Shown here: positions 39,645 through 51,911 of the stretch, one piece after another
Layout of the letters: every line of letters starts with the position of its first letter
How positions within the stretch are numbered: position 1 is the stretch's first letter
Source of the DNA: Vespa crabro
Lineage: Eukaryota > Arthropoda > Insecta > Hymenoptera > Vespidae
Direction: 5' to 3'
Length of the DNA stretch: 64,000 bases
Assembly: GCF_910589235.1 (NCBI RefSeq)
Contig: NC_060978.1
Span: 2,811,877-2,875,876 of the forward strand
Translations under genes and position numbers: made by a program
Notes under the pieces: model-generated
Seen by the model: only the letters and a program-made list of their open reading frames with translations
Database searches by the model: none
What the model was told of the DNA's origin: nothing

Positions 39645-40971
39645 GGTCAAAGACAAAGCTTTAAAAAGAAACAAGCCGTCGAGTGAAGGAAATAAGAAAG
39701 GTGCTCTTAAGCTCTATGCGTATATATATCCTACGTATATTCGTGATGTCTTTATGTACTACGTCATAATGTATACCACTAAACCACTCTTTCGTGCGTT
39801 TAAGATCTATTCAGAAATTAGTTAAAACTTACACAACGACTTATTTCTACTACTACTATTATACAACAATAACAACGACTGTTTCTCGTTATTACGTCTC
39901 GTCTCGTCTCGTTTCGTCTCAAAGATTTGTTTATCAAAGGAATGTGTATATATTATAAGAAATGTAATTTTAAAAGACCTAAAAATAATACATCCTGCGT
40001 ACGTTGTATACTTTAAAGAATCACAGAGATCTTTCGGAGAATATCTTTCCGCCTTGTTTGTCACATAGAAATGTTTACATTACAAAAGTCACTACTCCCT
40101 CCTTCTTCCTATTTCTTTCTCTTTTAACGAATAGAAATTCTTATAACTGAGTTTAACACACGATGAAAACAGCACTTTGCTCTTTTATCTTACAAAGAAA
40201 AATTTCAATTATTCCGTTGTATACAAATATATGTACATATATATATATATGCCTTTCATAGTCTCGTTTTTAAAAGTCTCTTCAAAGCTTGGTGCATTTG
40301 TTTCTTTATAAATAATAAGATATTACATCGGTACACAAAATGTTTGTATTTTTAAATAAAAACAAATACAAAATATAATATACAATTCCAAAAAAGTGAT
40401 GAATTTGCATCAGAATTTGTAAATACGGAATTATATGGAAATATGGTAATTCAATCATTTCATTCTATTCTTTCTTTTTTATAGCTTGAATTTTTCAATT
40501 GATAAAGTGTGCAATTTAATTAAAAAAAAAAAAAAAAAAATGAGCAAAAGGTTATATACGAGCCATTCAAAACTTTTATTTCAAATGTAAATATTTTGTT
40601 TCTTACGATATATGCAGTTTTGTATCAAACAATTGTCCCAGAAAAAAAAAAGAAGAAAAAGAAAAGGAAAAAAAGAAAAATGTTCCGGAGACACAGTTGC
40701 ATGTAAAAAGAAAAAATGTTTTTCTTGTAAAAATAATTCTTTTCATGGATGGTAACAGAACGCGATTAAAATGATTTTTTCGCTTTCTGTGAGATTTAAA
40801 TCTTTATCTTGTTTATTCAATTGCTGATAATGAGGACTTACGACGACGAGGTCGACAAAATGTTAAAACTCAATCAAATGTAAACATATCGATTATAAAT
40901 ACAATTGTAGATTACATTTATACATATAACATCTTATCTATAAATATATATGTATATAAAATAAAAAATAA

Positions 40972-40973
<2 letters not shown>

Positions 40974-41006
<33 letters not shown>
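40974..41006. repeat. Poly(A) run, 33 nt
   Basis: Uninterrupted A run after an AATAAATAAA-like lead-in. Confidence 0.9.
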
Positions 41007-41009
<3 letters not shown>

Positions 41010-42345
41010 TATCCAATAAAATCACACATATTCTGCTCATTCTCTGCCAACACTTTTATACGGGAAAAAATCTATTACAAAGAGATCATAAAAAATCTTA
41101 TTGGCAAGCCCTGTACTGACGCGTTAGTACCAACGAAACGATCCTCCTTGTTGCTTCATGTTACAACGCGAAGAAATGATATTCGCCATCAATACGATCG
41201 AATTCGTCGTGTCAGATAAAGCACGTAATATCGAACCAGTTACGAGTCTTTAGGTCGATCGAATGTCATGACCCGTCTAATGATAAATCTTTTTAACGCG
41301 ATAAAAGGAACACGAAAGAGACGAGAGAAAATTCTATTTCTCTTTTCTCTATATATTAGATTACTAGAAAATAATATATTAAGAAATAATATGTCAAGAA
41401 AAAAGAAATAAATAAATAAATAAAAGAGGAAAGAAAAAAGTACGAACGTTCGATCGATTATGCGAGGGAGCATGTAAACATGTTTATCGCTTATGATCTA
41501 TTATAAAAAAGAAAAAAAGAAAAACGTCGACTCGTTCTCGCTCATTCACCAATGATAAAATTTGCGAGAGTTATTGTAATCGTATAGTTGTTGAATTAGG
41601 ATGATAAACGAGATAAAGAGAGAGAAAGAGAGATAGATAGAAAAGAACAAATATTTCACTCGTTTTATTTCAACAGTGATAACTTTTTAGGCTCAATGAA
41701 TATTTGCAATCAATATATATCTGAATATCTGTACTCGAATTCATCGTGACTGATACTTCGATCGTCAATCAATTTTACGAATTATAGATAGCTTGTCAAC
41801 CGATAAAAAATTATTTGTCACTATTAACGAACTGATATAAACAAATGATACTCCCTACAAGGCATGGTAATACGAAGTAAAATAAAATAAAAAGAAAAAA
41901 GAAAAAGAATATTAAACACAATAACTATAAAACAAATGAAGAAGAAACAAAAAAAAAAAAAAGAAAAAGAGAAGAAACGCATTAATCGAAAGTATACGAG
42001 CAAGAAAGAGAACGTTTAACCTAATATAAAGATATATTAGATGTAGGACGTCAGATAAATCTGTGTGCGTTAGAATCGTTGCCGGCTGAACGACGACTCC
42101 CCTTATATTTTTCTTCATAATACTAAGTAATAATCTCGGAGACGATTACGTAATAACCGATTCATCTAAACCTTAACGCATCACTGCGCTACGATGAACG
42201 TTACTAAAAAAAAGAAAGAAAAAAAGAACGACAATTAAGTTGGTATGTACTTCGTTAAAACTTCTATCTCTCTCTCTATATGAGTATATATATATATATA
42301 TAGAAACACATGTACACGTGTTAAACTTCAATCATAAAAAAAAAA

Positions 42346-42348
<3 letters not shown>

Positions 42349-42397
<49 letters not shown>
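42349..42397. repeat. Poly(A) run, 49 nt
   Basis: The longest homopolymer in the window. The stretch before it has no gene likeness. It may be a retroposon tail, slippage, or an assembly artefact. Confidence 0.9.
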
Positions 42398-42399
<2 letters not shown>

Positions 42400-43600
42400 T
42401 AAAAAATGCGTTCGAATTAACGAGTTTCAAGTGATAAGTTATATTCGTGAACACGTTTCGCGACGAAAGAAAGAGACTGGCCCTATGGTAAAAACTATCT
42501 TGATTGCGCTATTTAACACCACGAGAAATCTTCTGGCGAAGAGAAAAAAGAAGGGAGGACCAAAAAAAAAAAAAAAGAAATAAAAAAGAAAGAAAGGAAG
42601 AAAATGAAGAAGAGAAAGAGAGAGAAAGCGACGGATAAAATATTACAGAGGGGCTGTTCTTGAAAGAAAGAAATGTAGCTAATTACTTTGAATATACTCC
42701 CGCGCAGCCGCCATTATAGTCTCTCTACAAGGAGCTACTACCTTGGCATGCACCACCGAGGCAACTCGATACATCATTTTAGACTCGGAACTATCATATG
42801 TTCCGGGAAATTACGTCGTTACTGCGAAACTTCCCAGATTCTCTGTTATGCCGAAAGAAAGCTGCAAAGGCAGAAGAAGCGCGGAAACGATGTTCAGAGA
42901 AGAACTTTAGTGCTATTCCTTACCACGAACAATCTCTATCGCATACCCATAATGTTAATTTACTGTCCACCATTAACGGATCGATAGCTCAGAAAAGCGT
43001 ATAACGGTTTAATCTAAAACTCCAAGTTTTTATCCTTTCATGAAGGAACACTTTCCTGGATCAACGCGAACCAACGTTCGAAATAAATATATCTATACTA
43101 AAAATCGCTCGTTAAATGTGATAAAGTACTTACGATTTAATTTATTGAGATTCTATCGTCGATATAACTTTTTTACTTTATATATATATATATACACATA
43201 TATACATAATGTATACTTATAAATTACGTAACTAATATATCACCCTTCGAAACTATTTGATCGAAGAGAGAATATTCTGGCCTTGATTATTAAAACTAAC
43301 TCAATGTTCGATTTAAATTAGAACAAATTCCGGTACGCATTTTACTTCCCGACAATGTTTTAACGTAATAAAAAGCCATTCATTGGCAATAGAATAATCC
43401 CGACGGCCTTCAAAGTCGTGGCCTTGTCTACGTATGTTTGTTCTCTTTAAAGGAAAATCGGTAGCAAGTTTCAATGCTGAAAGAGAAATAGAGATTAAAA
43501 AAAAAAAAAAAGAAAAAAAAAGAAAAAAAAAGAAAAAAAAGAAGGAAAAAGAAGAAAAGAAAGAGAAAAGAAGGAAGGAAAAAAATAAAGAAAAACTAAC

Positions 43601-43786
43601 CTGTCCGTGATTGTCGAAGCCGTGTTTCTCGGCGATCTCGGCTGCAGCTTCTACTCCTTCCGGTACATGGACCGCGAACTGATTCGAGTAGATGGGCACG
43701 GGCCGTGCACGAGGACGGGCTTCTGCTTCTGACTTTATCGGTGCACCGACCAGCAGGAAGCACACCAAGGTCACTCTGACGATCAT
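43601..43786 (-). CDS. Furin-like proprotein convertase, first coding exon only (partial)
   Basis: Furin-type convertases are subtilisin-like serine proteases of the Golgi and secretory path that cut precursors after dibasic sites. This exon gives 62 residues. Residues 1-21 are a hydrophobic signal peptide (VRVTLVCFLLVGA core, probable cut near SEA). From about residue 33 comes the start of the inhibitory prodomain: YSNQFAVHVPEG, a run of Ala/Glu, then EKHGFDNHGQ, the family pattern of TNxxAV, a Gly and KHGFxNxGQ. The exon ends after GQ with a strong donor (minus sense CAG|GTTAGT, phase 0), a natural break just before the rest of the prodomain. I see no later exon (cleavage site, catalytic Asp/His/Ser) to the left, so the next intron may exceed 43 kb or its exons were missed. 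Fur1, Fur2 or a PC5/6-like member cannot be told apart here. Confidence 0.85.
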
Positions 43787-43873
43787 CTCGTCGTCGTTAC
43801 CGTCGACGAGCGAGGACTAACCGCGCGACACGCCGACGACAAGGACAATTACGAGCGTTACACGACTCGTCGA
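43787..43873 (-). other. 5'UTR part of the furin-like exon, with acceptor at 43874-43875
   Basis: Read on the minus strand, a long pyrimidine tract (the complement of the GA/CAGA repeats at 43878-43964) runs into TTTCTCCCACTAG, an excellent 3' splice site whose AG is 43874-43875. The 87 nt from 43873 to 43787 carry no ATG before the start at 43786, so the exon would be 5'UTR plus first codons. This implies at least one upstream noncoding exon at higher coordinates. The splice site is read from sequence; its use is inferred. Confidence 0.7.
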
Positions 43874-43892
43874 CTAGTGGGAGAAAGAGAGG

Positions 43893-43930
<38 letters not shown>

Positions 43931-45019
43931 GAGACAGAGAGAGAGAGAGTGCGAGAGAGAGAGAACTCGATTTCCTCCCACTCCGTATCTATCTGTCTCT
44001 ATCCCTATCTCTCTCTCTCTCTCCTTTACCACTCTATCTATCTCTGTCGCACCTCTTCGATTAATTTCTCCGTTAAATGCCAAATAGTTTTCGGCGCACG
44101 TACGATTATTATTGCGAGACGAAATTTTTATTTCTTTTTATTTTTATTATGCGACGACACCTCGACACCCCACTTTATTATTTTCTTTCTTCTTTTATCC
44201 TCTTCGTGGATTGATATACGACGATAACGGCACGTAAAAGTCGAAGAACGATCCCGACGTATTTTTTGCGTATTAAGCGGACGAATTTGTTACTGGCGAG
44301 ATTTGAATAACGTTGTTCCTCCTTGTAGTGGTGTTGGCTAGCTCGGCTTATCTGCAACACGAAACGAAGGAAAACCGCAGATTAGCGATGCGATCTGTTG
44401 GAAAACCACAGCATGGAGAAACCGCCAAGACGGGGCCGATCTTTGGATCGGTTTCTATAGTAATCTTCCTTCCGGTCGCTTAATTGTTTTGTTTCTTTTT
44501 CTTTCTTTCTTTTTTTTTTTTTTAATTTTATTTATTTTTTATTTTTATTTTCATTATCTTTCAACGGAACTTTTGCAAATCGTATCTAACGATGTTAAGT
44601 GCGAAACGAAAGACTTTGATGTATCTTCTGATGAACTTTCGATCAATGAAGAAAGATATCAAGAACTATAAAAATAAAGAAGAAGAAGGGAAAGAAGAAT
44701 GAAAGAAAAACTGTGTGCGACGAAAATATAATTTGATTTAACGCTATTCCGTATTATCGAGGCAAAAAATACGGATCAAATCTTCTCTCTATTATCCTAA
44801 TATTTCATTCTTATTTTGTTTACATATATTCTTTCGCATATTCGAACAATAAAAGAAACATCACGTATATATATATATATATACATATTTCGTTGTTCAC
44901 TATGTGAGGACAAAAAAGGAAAAAAGAAAGAACGAAAAGGAAAAAATAAAAACCAATAAAAAAAATTAATAAAAATACTCTCCCTATCAAACGTTCCTCT
45001 TGGCAAGCTTGACGGCTCG

Positions 45020-45080
45020 TATAAATAGTTTTTCGACGTGTCGTTCGCGTGCTATTCCCAAATATAGAAACGTTACGGGT
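45020..45080 (+). promoter_or_regulatory. TATA box followed by a strong splice donor, + strand
   Basis: CGTATAAATAG gives a clear TATA box at 45020-45027. Initiation would fall near 45050, and ACGG|GTGAGTATT is a near-perfect 5' splice site with its GT at 45079. The resulting first exon would be about 29 nt without an ATG. I find no matching downstream coding exon on this strand. Confidence 0.35.
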
Positions 45081-45451
45081 GAGTATTAGTTTCGTACAAC
45101 TTTTTCGAGAACGTTCGACGATATTAATTTAGTGGAAAAAGTGACCGTAACCGATGACGATGAATTCGTCGAGGGATGGAAGTTTTGTAATCGGGAGACT
45201 CAATCCAGGCTGTCGATAAAATTCCTAGAATTTTCCAAATGCTATTCTGTCCTATTGTAAACCATAAACGAATCTCGCTCGTAGATAATTAATAACCATA
45301 TACAATGCATCCACGATGCTTTAACTATTCAATATATACAATAGGAACGCGCGAACAAACGTTTGCTAATGAAATGTGTTAACAATCATCGGAGGCCTGT
45401 GTTGATCGTTAAGATTAAATTTTCAAATGTCCATTCTCCCATCTCTATATC

Positions 45452-45455
<4 letters not shown>

Positions 45456-45522
<67 letters not shown>
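45456..45522. repeat. (CT)n microsatellite, about 67 nt
   Basis: Uninterrupted TC repeat. Confidence 0.95.
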
Positions 45523-45526
<4 letters not shown>

Positions 45527-46306
45527 AAGCCTCGATATACCGTTCAAGCTCAATCGCTAGCTCGTCACCAGTATTTCATAATATATTCTGTTCCCATTTT
45601 CTCTGTATTTACCAAACTGTTCTAGCGTAATTCGATGGCTTAGGCGTATGGTAATCTCTCTCATCTCATCATCAGTGATCTTCGATAGTTACAACGCTCG
45701 AAGGCTAATTAATAGCTTTCGATGTATAAATCATCGGTTTCGTGGTCGATGATCAGGCCATATAAATGTATGTGTGTGTGTGTATATATATATATATGTG
45801 TATGTGAAAACAAACGATAAGCTCGCTAGTTTAGAGATCGTGGCAAAGCGCAGCGGCTTAACGCACTCGTACTTTCGACGATCGGGGCATCTGGGGTAAA
45901 CAGAAGCAAAGTTTAGTCGGAGGGAACCAGCCAGATAGATACATAGATCGATAGATAGATAGATAGAGAGATAGAGAAAGAGAGAGAGAGAGAGGGAAAG
46001 GGAGGAAGGAGGGCTTAATGCACTCATCGAAACTCGGGGAAAGCTTCAAACGAGACGTACAAACGTATGTTGTATGTATGTATACAGTTTACGAACGTAA
46101 GCTCGAGATGATCCAGTTTCGATCGAGTGCGACTACATACGAGATGCAATACGTATTCCTCAAAGTTTCACGATTTGCGTGGATTCGTGTCGGAGATAAA
46201 GAGGCAGCTAAATTAACGCGCAGATGTCATTGACGATAATGAATTACATTGGGATAGTAACCGAGAGCAAATTCAAGAACAAATATCGCCTTCCTCTCGA
46301 AACCCA

Positions 46307-46340
<34 letters not shown>
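46307..46340. repeat. (AT)n palindrome bounded by CG
   Basis: CGATAT...ATATCG, a perfect 34-nt palindrome that could extrude as a cruciform. Confidence 0.9.
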
Positions 46341-46341
<1 letters not shown>

Positions 46342-47530
46342 AAATTGAATTAATTTTCATGTAAATATTTTATTTGAATTTTTTTAATTACGTGCCAAAC
46401 GGAATAATATTAAATAAGTTCGAACATGTTGAGAGCTCGTACCATTGATGGTTCATCATCGTCGTTCGTCGAGCATGAGGATAAAGTATATCGATTCCAC
46501 TAATAGAACATTCCAATCAATTCTATAAACGCTCACCATCATTTTTCAATACGCTTTCATCGATTAATACGTATCGAAAATACGTAAATCGACTTTCATT
46601 GGTAACGATTTATCGTTATTTCTCATGAAAAGTTATTACACATTGTTGCGTAGAATCCCACGTAAATAAAGAGACCATCGAGTTAGTTTTGAAACTTTAC
46701 GAAACATCATTGTTAATTTTCTTTGTAACAGATAATGATCGCATGATTAAAAATATTCGTGAAAATTCGATATTAACATGATCATTTTAATACTATTGAG
46801 AAAATAATTTGGCGAATCTTGTCTATTGTTTATTTATCATAGTAAAAAGAATAATTTTGTTAACTACGTTGGGAAGTAGATTTCTACCAAACAATATTCG
46901 ATTTAATGCGATAAATTTTAACGGCATATAGTGATCCCCGAGTGAAAGGAGGTCAATGGCTGGAGCAAAACAGGCAAAAGGCCGGTCGAGGCGAGTACGT
47001 AGATATGTACGTATGTATATATGTACGTATGTATGTATGTATGTATGTACGTCGACGAGTACCTATCTCGAATTGGTCGAAACTTTCTCGCGAAATCGGC
47101 GTAACGCAAAGCACTGTACGATTGTACGCGCCCGTAACAAACTCGACAAATTTGAAAACTCGATTGTAAAAGCGAACACCGAAAATGTGTTCGATCTCAA
47201 CAAATTTTTTTCCATTCCATTACGAAATCGAACACGAACATAAATCGGAGGCTAGACGAAAGGTAAAAGTCAACATAATTATCTAAGCATATGTGTTTGA
47301 TACACCATAAATATATTCACGATATACGTGAATATATATGTACATATATATATATATTCGAAGTAAATATATAAGCATCGAAGTCACGACTATAAATTGA
47401 TATTTTCAAAGAAAGAGAAAAAAGCAAACTAAATCTTCTCAGGACGAAGGATTCCCTCTAAGGATTTCGTTAGCGTATATTTTAAGAGAGAAGGGGAAGT
47501 AGTAGAGGAGAAGAAGGGAAACGATTTGAG

Positions 47531-47571
47531 ACGTTGAAGTCAAGCGAACGTCACCGTTTGACTTCAAACGT
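47531..47571. other. 41-nt stem-loop
   Basis: ACGTTGAAGTCAA pairs with TTGACTTCAAACGT with one bulged base; ACG/CGT inside can pair as well. Confidence 0.75.
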
Positions 47572-48129
47572 TGGAAACGAGATATTAGATTCCAGATATC
47601 ACGCTTAAAGTATTGAAATCCGAAACCTCTAAGGAATCGAGAATTTCCGCGCGTGTATCAACGAATGTCGTTTACGTTGCACTAGTTGGAGATAAGCGAG
47701 TATGTGAAAGAGACTCTAACAAGTTGATAAATCGTTCGCCGGCTCATTAATTAAATTGACGTAACGATAAAATAAATACTTTCTATCGTCTCTAAATATT
47801 CCCAGTATGTCAAGGATACAACCTCCAAAAGAAATATAATCTAATTTTTTATATAAGGAAAAGAAAGAAGAAAGAAAGAAAGAAAAAAAAAAGAAGAAGA
47901 AATCAAATATTCTTTCACTCGATTTTTATCTAGGGAAAGAATAATGAACCATTAAATATCATTATCTATCGATAAGCTCGACGCTCGATCGTTTTTACTT
48001 ATTGTAAGGGAAACAGTTGAAAAAGTCGAAGGTACTTAATTAAACGGTTTTAAGTGGCTTACTCGAGTAGTTATTAAGTTCGATGATCAAGAGCATCAAA
48101 GAAAGGGTGAACATATGATACGGAGAAAG

Positions 48130-48132
<3 letters not shown>

Positions 48133-48174
<42 letters not shown>
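48133..48174. repeat. (GA)n microsatellite
   Basis: Uninterrupted GA repeat of about 42 nt. Confidence 0.95.
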
Positions 48175-48178
<4 letters not shown>

Positions 48179-48742
48179 GAGACAGAGAAAATAAGAAAAG
48201 AAGTAGCAGAGAGGGATTAAGCTGGCGTAAGCGCTACACAGCATTATTCAATAGACACTCTTCCTGCTAATAGACTAGTATCTTACACTTGATATTGATG
48301 ACGTCAAGATGGCTAGAGGTTATTTTTAGTTAAGCGTTATGCGAATCACTAGTAATTTCGTAGCTGTCGTGTTAGGAAACGCGAGATAGAGATAAAAAGA
48401 GAGAGAAAGAGATACAGAGAGAGAGAGAGAGAGAGACGATGATAAGAAGGAATTGCACAGTTTCCATGTGCAAAAAGTTTGAGTAACCGTCCTCGACTCT
48501 GAATTGTGCGAATTTCCGTTTTAACGTATAAAACATTAACAAGAGAGCGAGAGTGAGAGTGAGAATGAGAGAGAAAGACAGAGAGAGAGAGGGAGAGAGA
48601 GAGAGAGAGTGAATAAACTCTTGTCGTACCTCACGAAACGAAACGAGTAGTATATAGTCGAGCAAAACGCTATCTACCATTTACAGTGACACGTGGACCA
48701 TGAGAATTTCTGTCACGTGCCATCCAACTCGCAATAACCATA

Positions 48743-48766
48743 CGGTCGGTCGGTCGGTCGGGCGGA
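48743..48766. repeat. (CGGT)n repeat
   Basis: Four CGGT units, then CGGGCGGACAGACGGGCG. Confidence 0.85.
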
Positions 48767-49011
48767 CAGACGGGCGCACCTACCGAAATTATGAAACCTC
48801 CAGGCGACGACGGCGCGTCGACGAAATTAGCATAACAAATTCGAGACCATTAGATGATTCGTAAAGAAATTTTTAGGATTACCCCAGGCCATAATATTAT
48901 AACGAATAAATAAAAAGGGAAAAGGAGAAAGAGAAAAAGAGGTTTTAATAGATTATCACATAGATATTAAACTCGTTTGACTATCGAAAGGGAAATCATC
49001 AATGAGATAGC

Positions 49012-49070
49012 GTTAACACTTGGTAAAAGTGGAAAGCTTTTGCTTTACTTTCCACTTACCTCCAGTTAAC
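49012..49070. other. 59-nt imperfect hairpin
   Basis: GTTAAC at both ends, a four-by-four internal loop, then GGTA-(AA)-AGTGGAAAG against CTTTCCACTTACC with a two-base bulge. The centre can form AAAGC-TTTT-GCTTT instead. It lies beside a cluster of TAATTA-type sites (49098-49175). Confidence 0.7.
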
Positions 49071-49740
49071 CATTTCGGTTTCCCCTCGACGCTCGGCTAT
49101 TAACTAATTAATTATAACGCATATCGCGGCTATTATTCCAACAAAGTTTTCCTAATTAAGATTATTAATTAAAGAAGAGCAGAGGAAAATCTCTGGAATC
49201 TTTTGTAATCGGCTTTTTGTCTAGGTCCGAGCACGGGATTGCCATTCTCGATGGCCAATTAGCACGCGTGATTACGGGAAGCCAGTGAAAATCCACGAAA
49301 AAGAGATACTTTTGCGTCGTCGTTTTCCTCTTTCCTCCTGGTATCTACTGCGAGGTAATCCCTTTGTGATCCTGACTGGACTCAACCTTTTTTTTTTTTT
49401 CTTTTTTTTTTTTTTCTTTTCTTTCCTTTTCTTTTAATTTCCATCGTCAAAAAATTAAAAAATAATAATAAAAAGGAGAAACCGATGTAACATATCTATC
49501 ATGGGTAAAATTCGTAATTTATTATTAAAATGAGCACGTCTATGAGAAAGATTCTAGAGCATGATAAGCATGGTCAAGTTTCTTCGTTATGATTTTTACT
49601 GAACAATGTCCTTTGCCTGAAACATCATTTTGCGAAATTTCATATCTCTACTTCCACTTTTAAGGGAAATATGAGAATTTAAAAACTCTTTTTCTATGCT
49701 ACTACTTAAAATATAAATATACAAATAGCCTTTCTAACCT

Positions 49741-50014
49741 TCTTCAAAACCCCTTAAAACTTTATAAGCCACGCCCATTCTAAACACCATATACCACGCC
49801 CCCTTAAAACACCATATACCACGCCTCCTTCAAATCCTATAGGTCACTCTTATTATAAGCACCCACTTCAAACCCCATATCTTCAGCTCTCTCCAATTTC
49901 TATATATACCCTACAGCTCCCTACATCCCCATATACCATGCTCTCTCTAAATCACATAGGTCGTGCCCTCTCCAAAATACCTTCTCTAAACACCTTAGAA
50001 CACGCCCCCTTCAA
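49741..50014. repeat. Degenerate minisatellite, ~25-bp unit with CCACGCCC core
   Basis: About eight diverged units of the form ATATACCACGCCCCCTTAAA plus ACACC. The core is clear near 49769, 49794, 49819 and 49999, with decayed copies between. C-rich on the + strand throughout. CCACGCCC is the complement of GGGCGTGG, a KLF/Sp-type site. Confidence 0.75.
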
Positions 50015-51287
50015 TTTAATTATCTTAAATAGTAATCGATAAAAAAATGACATAATTTCAGACTTTTATCCCCCCGCTATATTAAACTAGAGATTTAAAA
50101 TTTGTGAGAATGACCATTTTGGACGAGTTACATTGCTTGGTAAGTAATAATAAAAAAAATATTGAGTCACTTGAATATTTTCACTTTTCTAAAGTCTCAT
50201 CATCGCGAATTGATTTGAATGTTTCTACTTCAAGGATATTCAATGTAAATTGAAAAGCATTAACATCGCGTGTGACTGACGAGTTACCGAAGGAAATAGG
50301 ATATGCATGCACGATATTCGCAGGTTTTCGACTGCCAAACATTCGACTTCGATATCTCTGTAGTCAAGCGTAATTTCGACCGATAGATTATTACCCCAGC
50401 GAATATATCAAACTAGAGAAGCGTGATAGACAAAATAGGAAGAGGAGTTGAATGAGTAGAACGAGCTAGACCGAGTTTCGTAACGTTTGGTTACTACGGC
50501 CGATTTAACATAGAAATTTCGTACGATGTTATATACTATTCTAAAAGAGATTTCTTTATGAATAAGTTAACTATTAACGACGCACTCTCCCGTAATGCAA
50601 TCTACGTCTACATACGTATGCATAATCTATAATGTATGTATACCCTCTTACAATATGCATTACTCATACGTTTCAACGGAATCAAGGAAAACGTGCGCGT
50701 ACATAGAGTAAAAAAAGAATTCACTCGTCTCGTCAGCAATTAAGAAATCTTTAATCTTTCTCGCGTTTCTTTTTTATTTATTTTTCTTTTATATATATAT
50801 ATTTATATATTTATTTATTTATTTTATTCTATTGCGAAACAGATTGTCGAGATTACTAAACGAAATAAAAAAACCCTTAAAACGAAGTACCCCGTTTCAT
50901 ACTTTTTTCTTTTTCCTCTTCTTCTTTTTCTCCATCTCTTTTTCTCCCTTTTTTTTTTATTATCTATAAAGACGAACTATACTAAAGAGAGTGACTCGAC
51001 AAAAAAGAAATATATATATATAGGGATCTAGTATCTTCGAACAATCGACTTTTAATATTGGCCCTTCTAGTTCGCCATAGCTGAGTATTCCGTTGGGCGA
51101 AAATTCGCTTCTACGAAAGTTTTCTGGGAGGAGAGGGAGGGGGATGAGAGAGGAAGAAAGGAAAAAAGAAAAGAGAACGAAACGAAGGAAAGTTAGGAGC
51201 ACTTTAACGATATATAAAATCACTTCTCGTCCTAGTCTGAAAAAGTTTTTCAAGAGGACGCTCGAACGCACGTGCCAGTCGAGTTTT

Positions 51288-51303
51288 CGTCGTCATCGTC
51301 GCT

Positions 51304-51371
<68 letters not shown>
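51288..51371. repeat. (GTC)n triplet array, about 84 nt
   Basis: Almost uninterrupted GTC/CGT units with early ATC and GCT breaks. Frames give Arg or Val runs; the flanks do not support coding. Confidence 0.95.
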
Positions 51372-51871
51372 TCGCGACAGGCGAAACGAATTAATGATTC
51401 CATAGTAGCCGTGAAGACGACAACGAACGAGTAAATAAATATCCCGGGATCTGGGTGTAAGAAAAAGGTATTTAATTGCGTTAATGAATATTCATGATAG
51501 GTAGGAACCAACGTGCCCGTATATTTCTCGACAGCAACGAGGATAAACGATCGAACCAATTTAAGTAACACTTTCATTCTGATACACAAACAAAGTGCGA
51601 ACATTTGCTTTAATATATAATATCGTTTCTTCCTCTTTAATTACTGTTGAAATTCTATACATCATATTATAATATCCATATATTGTTTCGTTAATATCAT
51701 ATTACTGATCATTTGAAAATTAAACATTTCACTCTTATATTTTTTATACATTTCGTATTTTTTAATTGTTCTTGTAATAAACATATATATTACTATATAA
51801 TTATCAAATTGCAGAAACATACCATATACCGATATATTATTAGTATAATACAGATATATAATATACATATA

Positions 51872-51875
<4 letters not shown>

Positions 51876-51910
<35 letters not shown>
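51876..51910. repeat. (TA)n microsatellite
   Basis: Uninterrupted TA repeat of about 35 nt. Confidence 0.95.

Positions 51911-51911
<1 letters not shown>

Larger units (their letters stand above)
36601..43600. other. Gene-poor stretch, presumed intron of the furin-like gene near its right end
   Basis: Complex, CpG-rich islands at 36601-36840 (with a POU octamer ATTTGCAT at 36686-36693), 38170-38470 and 42690-42990 (with GCCGCCAT at 42707 and a STAT-type TTCCGGGAA at 42801). Repeats: AATGAT array 36859-36942, CT/TA junction 37942-38007, ACG array 39605-39642, A-runs 40974-41006 and 42349-42397. A-rich tracts just left of the furin-like exon (43497-43595) are T-rich in the minus sense, as in an intron start. 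No further convertase exon is visible. Confidence 0.5.
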
